Shown: positions 29,955-37,752 of the stretch, in pieces | Position numbering within the stretch: the stretch's first letter is position 1 | Layout: the number at the start of each line of letters is the position of its first letter | Assembly (NCBI GenBank): GCA_026984515.1 | Contig: JALSRZ010000156.1 | Coordinates: 1 to 37,752, forward strand | Reading direction: 5' to 3' | Length of the DNA: 37,752 nucleotides | From: Thiohalobacter sp. | Lineage (GTDB): Bacteria; Pseudomonadota; Gammaproteobacteria; DSM-19610 | Position numbers and translations under genes: made by a program | Notes under the pieces: model-generated | What the model was told of the DNA's origin: nothing | The model's input: the letters and a program-made list of their open reading frames with translations, nothing else | The model's database searches: none

Positions 29955-32459
29955 ATGGTAAAAAAATCCAAAGACCTGGCGGCCCGGGCGCAGGCGTTGT
30001 ATGACGAACGCAAGCTCGCTGATGCGCTGGCACTGTTCAGGGAGGCCTGTGCTTCCGATCCCGGTAATCCGGATGTGTGGATGATGCGCGGGGCCTGTCA
30101 TCAAAAGCTGGGTGACTTTGAGGCCGCAGTTGCCTCGTTGCAGCAGGCCGTCGAGTTGCAGCCTGACGCGGTCGATTACCGGCTGAACCTCGCCAACGCG
30201 CTGGTGACTGCCGGAAACCTGCCGCAGGCCGTGGAAATCTACCAGGGCATACTCAGGGTTCAGCCTGCCAGGGCCGGTGTATGGGCCCTGCTGGGCAAGG
30301 TCTGCCTGCAGTTGAATAATCCAGAAGCCGCTGAGCAGGCGTGCCGGCAGGCGCTCCGGTTGCGGCCGGATAACGTCAATGCGCGTATGACGCTGGGCAA
30401 TGCGCTGCGCGCGCGGGGGGAACATCACGAGGCGCTCGATTGTTTCCAGGAAGTTGTACAACAGGTGCCGGAACACGGGGCCGCCCATGCGCACCGCGGC
30501 CGGGTGCTGCAGAAGCTGGGGCAGACTGACGCAGCGCTGGAGGCTTATCGCAAAGCTGTACAATACAACCCGGGCCGACAGACCATCCACTGCCGACTCG
30601 GTAAACTGCTGAAGGAACAGGGCCAGCTGGAAGCGGCGGAAGCTTCGTACCGACGCGCAGTGGAATTAAAACCGGATGACACGCGTGCATTGACCGGGCT
30701 GGGCCATGTGTTGCTGGTACTGCGCAGGAAGGAAGAAGCGCTGCACTGCTACCAGCAGGCCGTGGAGTACGATCCGGAGAATACGGAAATGCACCTCAAC
30801 CTGGGTTGCGCGCTGCGCGACCTGGGACGAGAGGAAGCGGCGATCGCCAGCTTCAGGAAATCTCTCCGGCTCGATACCAGCAACGCCGATTCCCATTACT
30901 ACCTGGGCCTGGTACTGAAAGGGCTGGGCCGTTTCAGGGAGGCGGCTGAAAGCCTGTCCGCAGCAATCAAACTGTACCCGGAATACGTACCCTATGTGCT
31001 GGCACTGGCCACGCTGCAACAGAGTATGGCCGATTACCCGAGAGCCCTGAGCGGTTTTCAGCGGGTGTTGCAGCTCGAACCGGACAACGGGGAAGCCTGT
31101 TACGGGCAGGGCGCGGTGTTGTACACCCAGGGTCGTTACCGCGAAGCCATCAGCAGTTATCGTCAGGCCGTGCTCCACCGGCCGAAAGCCGCCAGGTATC
31201 ACGTTGGACTGGCGGCCGCCCTGATGGCCGAGAGCCGGCACGAAGAGGCCGGGGAGTGTTGCGAGAAGGCGCTGGCGATCGCGCCGGACAATAGCGATGC
31301 GGCAGCACTGGCGGCACAGATCGCCGTGCGCAGGGGGGACAAGAAAAAGGCCTATACCATTCTGCAGCCGTTGCTGGAACAGGGTGAACGGTCGGAAAAT
31401 GTCGTGATGGCGTTTGCCAATGTCAGCAAGGATGTCGGCCGTACCCGGGAGGCCATCCGGCTGTTGCAGGATATTGTGGACCAGGATTCCAGGCAGTCAC
31501 GGGAAAGCCTGGTTAACCTGCACTTCAGCCTGGGCAGGCTGTATGACAGGGAAGGGGAATATGAGCAGGCTTTTCACCATTTCGAACAGGGTAACCGGCT
31601 GAAGCAGGTTTCTTTTGGCGCTGCGCACCATATGCTGGAAGTGGATGCGCTGGTGGCGCAAAACAACTGGTACTTCATGAACAGCTTGCCCCGTTCCACC
31701 ATCCGCTCGGAGCGCCCGGTGTTTATTGTCGGCATGCCGCGCTCCGGAACCACGCTGGTCGAACAGATACTAGCCAGTCACCCGGCAGTATTCGGCGCAG
31801 GCGAGCTTCCCGATATCGGCCGGATGGCCGAGCGTTTGCCGACCATGCTGGCTACACAAAAAACATTTCCCCAGTGCCTGTCGCTGGTTGGGACAGAGCA
31901 GCTCGACGCGCTTGCAAGGGCCTACCTGGCCCGCCTGGAGAAACTGTCGCCGGATGCTGAGCGCGTTACGGACAAGATGCTGGGCTTTATGTACCTCGGA
32001 CTGATACAGCTGGTGTTTCCCTCTGCGCGGGTAATCCACTGCCGGCGTGATCCGCTGGATACCTGCCTGTCCGGTTATTTCCAGGATTTTTCCAGCGCGC
32101 ATTCCTACTCCTACGACCTGTACAACCTGGGGGTCTATTACCGCGGCTATGAGAAAATCATGCAGAACTGGCGCAATGTGCTCAGCCTGCCAATGCTGGA
32201 GGTGCAGTACGAAGACATGGTTGCTGACCAGGAGGCGGTCAGCCGCGAGTTGATTGAATTCTGCGGCCTGGAATGGGATGACCGCTGTCTGCGGTTCCAT
32301 GAGCACGAACGGTTTGTCGGTACCGCGAGTTACGACCAGGTGCGTCAGCCGATCTACACCAGTTCAGTCGGGCGCTGGAAAAACTACGACCGGTTTATTG
32401 GTTCGCTGCGCGAGGCGCTGGAGTTGTTCAAGGTACAGCAACATCGTGATGATCAGTGA
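29955..32459 (+). CDS. TPR-sulfotransferase fusion protein D (largest)
   Basis: This 834-residue protein has about twelve to thirteen TPRs over residues ~5-560, then a sulfotransferase domain near 590-820 with IVGMPRSGTTLVEQ, CRRDPLDTCLSGYFQDFS and GTASYDQVRQPIYTSSV. Compared with paralogs B and C, the conserved DKMPGNFMYLG segment reads DKMLGFMYLG: one codon is missing and Pro is replaced by Leu (nucleotides 31971-32000). That could change substrate handling. No ribosome site is obvious before the ATG. The next gene, a lipoprotein, starts about 50 nt downstream on the same strand and may be co-transcribed. It is cytoplasmic by lack of a signal. Substrate unknown. Confidence 0.9.
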   Translation: MVKKSKDLAARAQALYDERKLADALALFREACASDPGNPDVWMMRGACHQKLGDFEAAVASLQQAVELQPDAVDYRLNLANALVTAGNLPQAVEIYQGILRVQPARAGVWALLGKVCLQLNNPEAAEQACRQALRLRPDNVNARMTLGNALRARGEHHEALDCFQEVVQQVPEHGAAHAHRGRVLQKLGQTDAALEAYRKAVQYNPGRQTIHCRLGKLLKEQGQLEAAEASYRRAVELKPDDTRALTGLGHVLLVLRRKEEALHCYQQAVEYDPENTEMHLNLGCALRDLGREEAAIASFRKSLRLDTSNADSHYYLGLVLKGLGRFREAAESLSAAIKLYPEYVPYVLALATLQQSMADYPRALSGFQRVLQLEPDNGEACYGQGAVLYTQGRYREAISSYRQAVLHRPKAARYHVGLAAALMAESRHEEAGECCEKALAIAPDNSDAAALAAQIAVRRGDKKKAYTILQPLLEQGERSENVVMAFANVSKDVGRTREAIRLLQDIVDQDSRQSRESLVNLHFSLGRLYDREGEYEQAFHHFEQGNRLKQVSFGAAHHMLEVDALVAQNNWYFMNSLPRSTIRSERPVFIVGMPRSGTTLVEQILASHPAVFGAGELPDIGRMAERLPTMLATQKTFPQCLSLVGTEQLDALARAYLARLEKLSPDAERVTDKMLGFMYLGLIQLVFPSARVIHCRRDPLDTCLSGYFQDFSSAHSYSYDLYNLGVYYRGYEKIMQNWRNVLSLPMLEVQYEDMVADQEAVSRELIEFCGLEWDDRCLRFHEHERFVGTASYDQVRQPIYTSSVGRWKNYDRFIGSLREALELFKVQQHRDDQ

Positions 32460-32512
32460 TTATGCTTCATCTTCGCGCTATGTCCGCGCTGACGGGCGTT
32501 CAGGGGCGTAGC

Positions 32513-34390
32513 GTGAAGAAGTTGTTGCGGAACTGCTGTCTTGTGTCCATGCTGGCTTGCCTGGTGGCCTGCGAGCAGCCGACCGTGAGTGAATCCGAAT
32601 CCTTTGAGCCCCAGCTTGTCCAGGCGCTGTCGCTGGCAGGACTGGACCGGACCGTCCTGGTGCTGCCCAGGGTGCCTTACCCGGTAGCAAAGCCGGCGCG
32701 CTTGTCCCTGGTCGACAAGTCATTGTGGAATCCGCCCTCCATGGTGGATCTTTCGCAGCGGCTGACGGCGGCAAACCGGGACGGGGCCAGAAGTGCGTAT
32801 GCCGGTCGCCTGTTGCAACTGCTGGAACTGGATGCTGCAGTGCCTGACTGGCCGGCAGCAGGATCGGGAGATTCTGCTAGTGTGCCGGATCGGCAGGTGC
32901 CCCCTGCAGACTGGGTGGCGGATGCGGAGCTGGTAACCGCGCTGCGAAACCTGTTGCACGCTGAGGTGATAGCCAGACAGGCCTGGCTGGACGCTTCCGG
33001 GGACCCGAATGGGGAAGCGTTGCAGGCGCTGCCGGATTTGCTAAAGGATACGCTGGAGTACCACGGCAAGAACCCGGACAAATTCCGTTTTCTGAACAAG
33101 GCCTGGCACCGGGCGGGAGCAAACCAGAAGCTGGATCGTGTGGCAACGGCGATGACGGGATTGCTGGCCGTGGTGGAGCACAACCTGCCGGTATTGCAAC
33201 GGATGTCGTCCGTTGCCGGGGGCGAATGGATGACGCCGTTGGGAAAGGTGAAGGTTGCCGGTACGGGTGATGACCGGCACACTGGCGAATACCGCTTGCT
33301 GATCGACCTGGGCGGCAACGACCACTATGAAAATGTTACGGCGCCCCTTGCCGTCGGGAACGTATCGATCGTCATCGATCTGGCAGGAGATGACAGCGTA
33401 CACTGGGATGCGGCAGCCGGTCCCGGGGCGGGCTTGCTGGGACTGGGTATCTGGGTGGACCTGGCCGGAAATGACCGTTACTCGGGGGGCAGCCTGGGAC
33501 TGGGTGCCGGAATATTGGGTGCAGGCCTGCTATGGGATGTCGCCGGGGATGATGTCTATGACGCGCGGGCGATGTCCCAGGGAGCCGGGCAGTACGGGAT
33601 CGGTATGCTGTTCGATGACAGCGGTAGCGATCGCTATCGATCCGCGCTGAACGGCCAGGGCTATGGCGGATCGGGCGGCTTCGGCGTGCTGGTGGACAGC
33701 GGGGGTGACGACGATTATTCCTGCGCTGGTGCCTTCCCGGACCTGGCGCAGAGAAGGATCAACCGTCATGACAGAACACACTATCTGAGCCTTTGTCAGG
33801 GTTTCGGGTTCGGGATACGGCCCGGAATTTCCGGTGGGGTCGGGTTGTTGCTGGACCGGACGGGCAACGACCGTTATAAAGCGGACATCTTCGGGCAGGG
33901 CGCGGCGTACTGGTTTGGTCTCGGGTTGCTGGTAGATGCTGCCGGCGATGATCATTACGAGGCTTTTGAGCACGCGCAGGGTGAAGGATTGCACCTGGGT
34001 GCCGGCTTGCTGAGCGATCAGCGTGGCAACGATCATTACACCGGTTACGAACATGTCCAGGGTGTGGGTAAGGACAGGGGCGCCGGGATACTGTACGAGC
34101 GGGCGGGTAACGACGTCTACCAGGCTTTCAGGCAGTCACAGGGCGCGGGGCTTGCCTCCTATGGTGTGGGCATCCTGGTCGACGCCGGTGGAGATGACCG
34201 GTACCAGGCGAAAATTCATGCGCAGGGATATGCGGGGCGGCCCGACCCCGGTTTCCCGGAAGAGGAGTGGCCCACCGGCATACTGCTCGATCTTGGCGGG
34301 GCCGATATTTTTGACCAGCCGTATACCGATGAAGTGACTCCAGCCGGCAGAGTGCAAAACCGGCAGGGTGTTGCTATCGACTACAGGTAA
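32513..34390 (+). CDS. lipoprotein with about twelve G-D-x-x-G-N/D-D-x-Y repeats
   Basis: This protein of about 625 residues starts at a GTG with GGGGC just upstream. The first 20 residues form a lipoprotein signal (lipobox LVAC, Cys20). Residues ~21-260 are a helical domain with no family I recognise. From about 33296 to 34335, roughly twelve units of ~27 residues repeat the pattern G-[LI]-L-x-D-x-x-G-[ND]-D-x-Y-x-A-x4-QG-x-G. Regular Gly and Asp suggest a beta-solenoid, perhaps binding calcium at GNDxY turns. That is an inference; the units are not classic RTX nonapeptides. It probably sits in the outer or inner membrane facing the periplasm or surface. Starts at 32456 or 32462 are possible but weaker. 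Confidence 0.75.
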   Translation: MKKLLRNCCLVSMLACLVACEQPTVSESESFEPQLVQALSLAGLDRTVLVLPRVPYPVAKPARLSLVDKSLWNPPSMVDLSQRLTAANRDGARSAYAGRLLQLLELDAAVPDWPAAGSGDSASVPDRQVPPADWVADAELVTALRNLLHAEVIARQAWLDASGDPNGEALQALPDLLKDTLEYHGKNPDKFRFLNKAWHRAGANQKLDRVATAMTGLLAVVEHNLPVLQRMSSVAGGEWMTPLGKVKVAGTGDDRHTGEYRLLIDLGGNDHYENVTAPLAVGNVSIVIDLAGDDSVHWDAAAGPGAGLLGLGIWVDLAGNDRYSGGSLGLGAGILGAGLLWDVAGDDVYDARAMSQGAGQYGIGMLFDDSGSDRYRSALNGQGYGGSGGFGVLVDSGGDDDYSCAGAFPDLAQRRINRHDRTHYLSLCQGFGFGIRPGISGGVGLLLDRTGNDRYKADIFGQGAAYWFGLGLLVDAAGDDHYEAFEHAQGEGLHLGAGLLSDQRGNDHYTGYEHVQGVGKDRGAGILYERAGNDVYQAFRQSQGAGLASYGVGILVDAGGDDRYQAKIHAQGYAGRPDPGFPEEEWPTGILLDLGGADIFDQPYTDEVTPAGRVQNRQGVAIDYR

Positions 34391-34398
34391 TCCTGATT

Positions 34399-36084
34399 AT
34401 GAATCTACATACGCTTGGCATGGTGAATATTTTCTATCTGTTTATTACGCCACTGGTATTCACGCTGGGTATCGGTGCCCTTTTGTGGGCTTGGCGTCAC
34501 CGCCTGCCGGAACATTCCTGGCCGGTCAGGGTGGCTCTGCTCAGCGCGCTGTTTGTCGCTGCAAGTTTTCTGGGCGCATTGTCCTCACCCGGCCAGCTCG
34601 AAAAACTGCACAAGGTCGAGTACGGGGAAATCTACCATTACTATATGGGTTCAAAGTACTACAAGGAAGTTAAAAACACCGAACTGTACCGCTGCACCTG
34701 GCTGGGGTTCCAGGAGCTTGGCGAACGCGGTTACCAGGTGCCGCATCCAGATATCGTGCGCGATCTCGAGGTGGTATGGGCCAAGGAAGACCTGGGCAAG
34801 CTGCGCAAACAGATTCATACGCAATGCAATCACCGTTTTACAGCGGACCGTTGGGAACAGTTCATGGCTGACCTGGGCGTATTCCTGAAGGTGCGTCACA
34901 GTACCAGAAAATGGCACCGGATTTTTGTCGACTACGGGAACAATCCGCCACCCACCTGGAACGTGATGGCGGGTACAGCGTCAAACCTGATCCCGTTAAC
35001 ACCGACCCTGGTGAAGTCGGTTAAATGGGTCGATGTCGTGCTGACACTGGTATTGGTGCCGCTGGTGGTCTGGAGAGTGTTCGGCCTGATCCCGGCGACC
35101 GGTTTCGTGCTGCTGGCGGGCATGCAGCCGATGCTGCCGCCCGGTATGGATGGTGCCGCTTTTTTCCGCCAGATCTGGCTGGTGGCCCTGGGGCTGGGTA
35201 TCTGTGCCCTGTATGCGCGCCGGTTTGTGCTGGCGGGCCTGCTGCTGGGATTCAGTACGTCCATACGCGTGTTTCCGGCGGTCTTTGCCTTCGGCGCCGG
35301 CCTGCCCTTGCTGTGGTCCTGGCGGGACCTTGTTTCGCGTCGGGCGTTGCTGCAGCTGATTGGCGGTGCCTTCGCCGCGGGCGGTATGCTGGTGGCGCTG
35401 AGCCTGGTGATCTACGGCCTGGAACACTGGCGCAGCTTCCTGACGATTATCGATTCGAGCGCCAACATCCTTTCCCTGAATTCCATCGGCTTCAAGCGTC
35501 ACCTGCTGTCTTTTGTCTATACCGAGGCAAACCTGCGTACCTACGTTCAGGGTGCCCACTTCACGGGCGGGCTGCCCTGGTACCAGTACCTGGACAGCAA
35601 CCTTGAAGACGTTCGCATGTATATGTATGCCTATACCGGTGCCATCCTGCTGCTGACGGGCGCGGTTGCGGTTCGGGTCAGGCCCGTCGAGGCGGCCATG
35701 CTGGTCGGGACCGTATGCCTGTTTTTTCTTACTTCCGCGTACGGTTACTATTACGTGTTCCTGCCGTTGTTTGCCGCGGTCTGGCTGGCGGAAAAATTCG
35801 ACTGGCGTCCCATGAGTCTGTTGCTATGGCTGCTCGGTGTTTTCCTGGCGGTCGCCTGGTATTTCCCCCTGCATTACCCGGGGCTGATTGCCTACTATAC
35901 GGCGGCTTCCAACGTTATGTTCACCGCCATCGTGGGGATGGTGGTCACCGCGTTCGGTTTTTTATACCGCGAAGAGATCACGGATACGCTGGGAGCGAAG
36001 CAGTGCCATCCCGTTTCCCTGGTATTGCTGGCAACGGCTGTTTTCCTGGTGGCCGGTGCGGCCTGGACGCTGGGTCAGGCCTGA
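34399..36084 (+). CDS. GT-C-like polytopic membrane protein
   Basis: This 561-residue protein has about ten to twelve hydrophobic helices. A long extracytoplasmic loop follows the second helix (about residues 60-205) and contains acidic and Tyr-rich segments (KVEYGEIYHYYMGSKYY). That topology resembles GT-C glycosyltransferases of the GT87/DUF2029 kind, which use polyprenyl-phosphate sugars on the periplasmic side. The conserved GFSTSIRVFPAVFA segment is typical of such proteins. No catalytic Asp can be assigned with confidence. It starts 8 nt after the repeat lipoprotein and probably shares its transcript. It converges on the UbiA-family gene. Donor and acceptor are unknown. Confidence 0.65.
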   Translation: MNLHTLGMVNIFYLFITPLVFTLGIGALLWAWRHRLPEHSWPVRVALLSALFVAASFLGALSSPGQLEKLHKVEYGEIYHYYMGSKYYKEVKNTELYRCTWLGFQELGERGYQVPHPDIVRDLEVVWAKEDLGKLRKQIHTQCNHRFTADRWEQFMADLGVFLKVRHSTRKWHRIFVDYGNNPPPTWNVMAGTASNLIPLTPTLVKSVKWVDVVLTLVLVPLVVWRVFGLIPATGFVLLAGMQPMLPPGMDGAAFFRQIWLVALGLGICALYARRFVLAGLLLGFSTSIRVFPAVFAFGAGLPLLWSWRDLVSRRALLQLIGGAFAAGGMLVALSLVIYGLEHWRSFLTIIDSSANILSLNSIGFKRHLLSFVYTEANLRTYVQGAHFTGGLPWYQYLDSNLEDVRMYMYAYTGAILLLTGAVAVRVRPVEAAMLVGTVCLFFLTSAYGYYYVFLPLFAAVWLAEKFDWRPMSLLLWLLGVFLAVAWYFPLHYPGLIAYYTAASNVMFTAIVGMVVTAFGFLYREEITDTLGAKQCHPVSLVLLATAVFLVAGAAWTLGQA

Positions 36085-36087
36085 GAT

Positions 36088-36972
36088 TCAGCCTGGGCCC
36101 GGCCACAGCGACCAGAGCCAGATACCACCCCAGGCAACGACGGTCAGCAGCAGCTGCCAGTCGGTAAACAGGACGTCTGCGGGGGATTCTCCTCCCTCCT
36201 GTTCCTCCACCACGTACCAGTAGCGGAACAGGCCGAACAGGACCAGTGGGATGGTAGCGATCATTTGCTGTTTGACCGACATGACAAACAGGCTGTAGAA
36301 CAACAGGGAACCCGTTGCGGACATTTCAGCGTAACGGTCAACCAGTGCCACCGAGTAGCGTTTCAGTACGCCGCGGCTGTCCGCGCCGCTTTGCAGCAGT
36401 TCCTGCCTGCGTTTGACCGCCGCAAGATACAGCGCCAGGCACAGGGTGGTGACAAACATCCAGCTGGACACCGACACCGTCAGCGCGATGGCCCCGGCGT
36501 ACACGCGCAGCATGAAGCCGATGGCGATACTGAAGATGTCCAGCACGGGCTGGTGCTTCAGTACCAGGGTGTAGGCCACGTTCAGCAACTGGTAGGCAAT
36601 GATTACCGTCACAACCGCGGGCATCATGAACCAACCGGCCAGCAGTACGGCATACAGGCCGGTTAGCAATACCAGTGCGGAACGCAGCGATACCATACCG
36701 CTTGCCAGGGGACGTTTTTTTGATTTCACCGGGTGCAGGCGGTCGTGCTCGACATCGTGTATATCATTGAAAATATAGACGGATGAGGCCGCCATACAGA
36801 ACAGCAGGGTGGCCCACAGGGCCTGATAGACCGAAGTGGCGTGCAGAAACTCGCCAGAGAACACCAGCGGGGCCAGTACAAAGATATTTTTTATCCACTG
36901 TTTCGGGCGCATCAGGCTGACGAGGCCGCTCAGCCGGGCCGAAAATGAATGGCTTGTTACCGTGTCACCCAT
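36088..36972 (-). CDS. UbiA-family prenyltransferase, decaprenyl-phosphate phosphoribosyltransferase-like
   Basis: This protein of about 294 residues has roughly eight membrane helices. The start LMRPKQWIKNIFVLAPLVFSG, the first Asp-rich motif NDIHDVEHDRLHPVKSKKRPLASG and the VLDIFSIAIGFMLRVYAGA helix match the subgroup that transfers phosphoribose from PRPP to decaprenyl phosphate (Rv3806c-like) rather than quinone-forming UbiA. The product would be a precursor for lipid-linked pentoses. The ATG at 36972 is chosen because AGGAG lies seven bases upstream; the frame extends to 37035. It is divergent from the flippase-like gene and next to a GT-C-like protein, consistent with a lipid-linked sugar pathway. 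Confidence 0.83.
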   Translation of the reverse strand: MGDTVTSHSFSARLSGLVSLMRPKQWIKNIFVLAPLVFSGEFLHATSVYQALWATLLFCMAASSVYIFNDIHDVEHDRLHPVKSKKRPLASGMVSLRSALVLLTGLYAVLLAGWFMMPAVVTVIIAYQLLNVAYTLVLKHQPVLDIFSIAIGFMLRVYAGAIALTVSVSSWMFVTTLCLALYLAAVKRRQELLQSGADSRGVLKRYSVALVDRYAEMSATGSLLFYSLFVMSVKQQMIATIPLVLFGLFRYWYVVEEQEGGESPADVLFTDWQLLLTVVAWGGIWLWSLWPGPG

Positions 36973-37159
36973 GCCGGGCTCCTGTTCAGCGGGATGCAGC
37001 GATCGCAATTCTCTCAATAATCGGCACCATAGCAAATATAGCGGCCGGAATATCGTTATCCGCAGGCTCCGTATTCCGGCCCGGTATACGGGAGCTGTAT
37101 ACCGGTGGACTTTTCGAAACAGGGCTTTTATTCTCTAGCCTGCCTGAAGAGGGGAATCC

Positions 37160-37752
37160 GTGGCACTACTTTCTGTCCGTCGGCTGCGCCGCGCCGAATA
37201 TACGGTTGTCATGTCAATCGTACTCTTCGTGGCACTCGTTCTGCTGGCGTCGTTTCTGGCCGGCGGGGAAAACGTCCTTCGGCATATCAGCAAGCTCGAT
37301 GCGCGCATGATTGGCGGTCTTCTACTTTTGTCCCTGCTCAATTACACCGCCAGGTGGTTGCGCTGGCACATCTTTTCGCGACACATTGAGGTTCGTATCC
37401 CGCCTGCCCGCTCAGCGTTGTACTACGTCGCCGGCTTTTCCATGACAACGACGCCGGGAAAGATAGGCGAGGCTTTGCGCCTGTGGCTGATCGAGCGTTG
37501 TCACGGTTACGGTTACGACCGGGTGACGCCGCTGCTGCTGGGTGATCGTTTGAGCGACATGAATGCGATGGTGCTGCTCTGCCTGGTTGGTATATCGGTA
37601 TATTCAGGTTATTACTGGAGCATATTTCTGACCGTCGCAGCTTTCCTGGCCCTGACGACCCTGTTCATGAAACCCCGTTTTCTGGTGGCCGTACTGGGGC
37701 AGGTCTACGCGTTTACGGGGCGCAAAAGGGCGCGGTTTTTTGTAAAGGCACG
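37160..37752 (+). CDS. flippase-like membrane protein (LPG_synthase_TM family), partial
   Basis: This gene runs off the right edge; 197 codons are visible. It starts with GTG at 37160 after an AAGAGGGGA ribosome site; an ATG at 37211 is an alternative. The visible part has a first helix (VVMSIVLFVALVLLASFLAG), the LLNYTARWLRWHIF segment, AGFSMTTTPGKIGEALRLW and LLGDRLSDMNAM. Those are hallmarks of the lysylphosphatidylglycerol synthase transmembrane/flippase-like family, whose members move or modify lipid-linked substrates. It is divergent from the phosphoribosyltransferase-like gene, so it may flip that pathway's lipid-linked sugar, but this is inference. Confidence 0.85.
   Translation, partial: MALLSVRRLRRAEYTVVMSIVLFVALVLLASFLAGGENVLRHISKLDARMIGGLLLLSLLNYTARWLRWHIFSRHIEVRIPPARSALYYVAGFSMTTTPGKIGEALRLWLIERCHGYGYDRVTPLLLGDRLSDMNAMVLLCLVGISVYSGYYWSIFLTVAAFLALTTLFMKPRFLVAVLGQVYAFTGRKRARFFVKA

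Noticed and set aside
33296-34335. RTX-type calcium nonapeptide repeats
   Set aside because: The unit is about 27 residues with an L-x-D-x-x-G-N/D-D-x-Y core, not the GGxGxDxUx nonapeptide, and the protein has a lipoprotein signal rather than a type I secretion tail.
34399-36084. Possibility that the polytopic membrane protein is the missing exosortase
   Set aside because: It is much longer than most exosortases, has a long periplasmic loop after helix two and lacks the conserved Cys/Arg/His arrangement I would expect.

Overview
This window looks like the chromosome of a GC-rich (roughly 60% by eye) gammaproteobacterium. Support comes from the type II secretion genes gspL-M-N, a YrfG-type nucleotidase, cysQ, REP-like palindromes of the pseudomonad/Chromatiales kind, and a PEP-CTERM/exosortase-type exopolysaccharide locus. 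Genus cannot be read from the sequence; an environmental, possibly sulfur-cycling lineage is a guess.

Left part (1-7.2 kb): the end of a T2SS operon (gspL, gspM, gspN, overlapping) runs into a PilZ-like hypothetical gene. A 325-bp gene-free stretch with a large nested inverted repeat follows, then a YkgJ-type cysteine-cluster protein, a convergent GMP/IMP nucleotidase, cysQ between two REP palindromes, and a VanZ-like membrane protein.

Middle-left (7.3-14.6 kb, all minus strand): an exopolysaccharide export and chain-length operon of the XrtA/PEP-CTERM type (Wza-like export protein, outer-membrane barrel, Wzz/GumC-like protein, CpsD-like P-loop protein, ExeA-like ATPase with a pseudo-receiver tail). 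No exosortase or glycosyltransferase is present here. A FadL-type porin lies upstream. Next come two divergent genes (14.99-18.9 kb) for secreted sister proteins that share an unrecognised ~180-residue domain but carry different C-terminal sorting tails. The small one, with a VPLPA/PEP-CTERM-like tail, has a near-perfect sigma-54 promoter.

Right part (19-32.5 kb): an accessory island with six sulfotransferase-like genes. Four encode TPR-sulfotransferase fusions and two encode smaller P-loop sulfotransferase-like proteins. They form two minus-strand operons: (i) a SyrP/TauD-like 2-oxoglutarate oxygenase plus two TPR-sulfotransferases, and (ii) an N2227-like methyltransferase with a zinc ribbon, a CmoA-like carboxy-SAM synthase, a TPR-sulfotransferase and a small sulfotransferase-like protein. 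The arrangement suggests a modification system that sulfates, and perhaps hydroxylates and carboxymethylates, a protein or glycan. Its target is unknown.

Far right (32.5-37.75 kb): a lipoprotein made of about twelve G-L-D-G-N/D-D-Y-QG repeats, a GT-C-like membrane protein, a UbiA-family enzyme resembling decaprenyl-phosphate phosphoribosyltransferase, and the start of a flippase-like (LPG_synthase_TM) membrane protein. Together they suggest lipid-linked sugar supply and periplasmic glycosylation. No tRNA, rRNA, CRISPR array or intact insertion sequence was seen.
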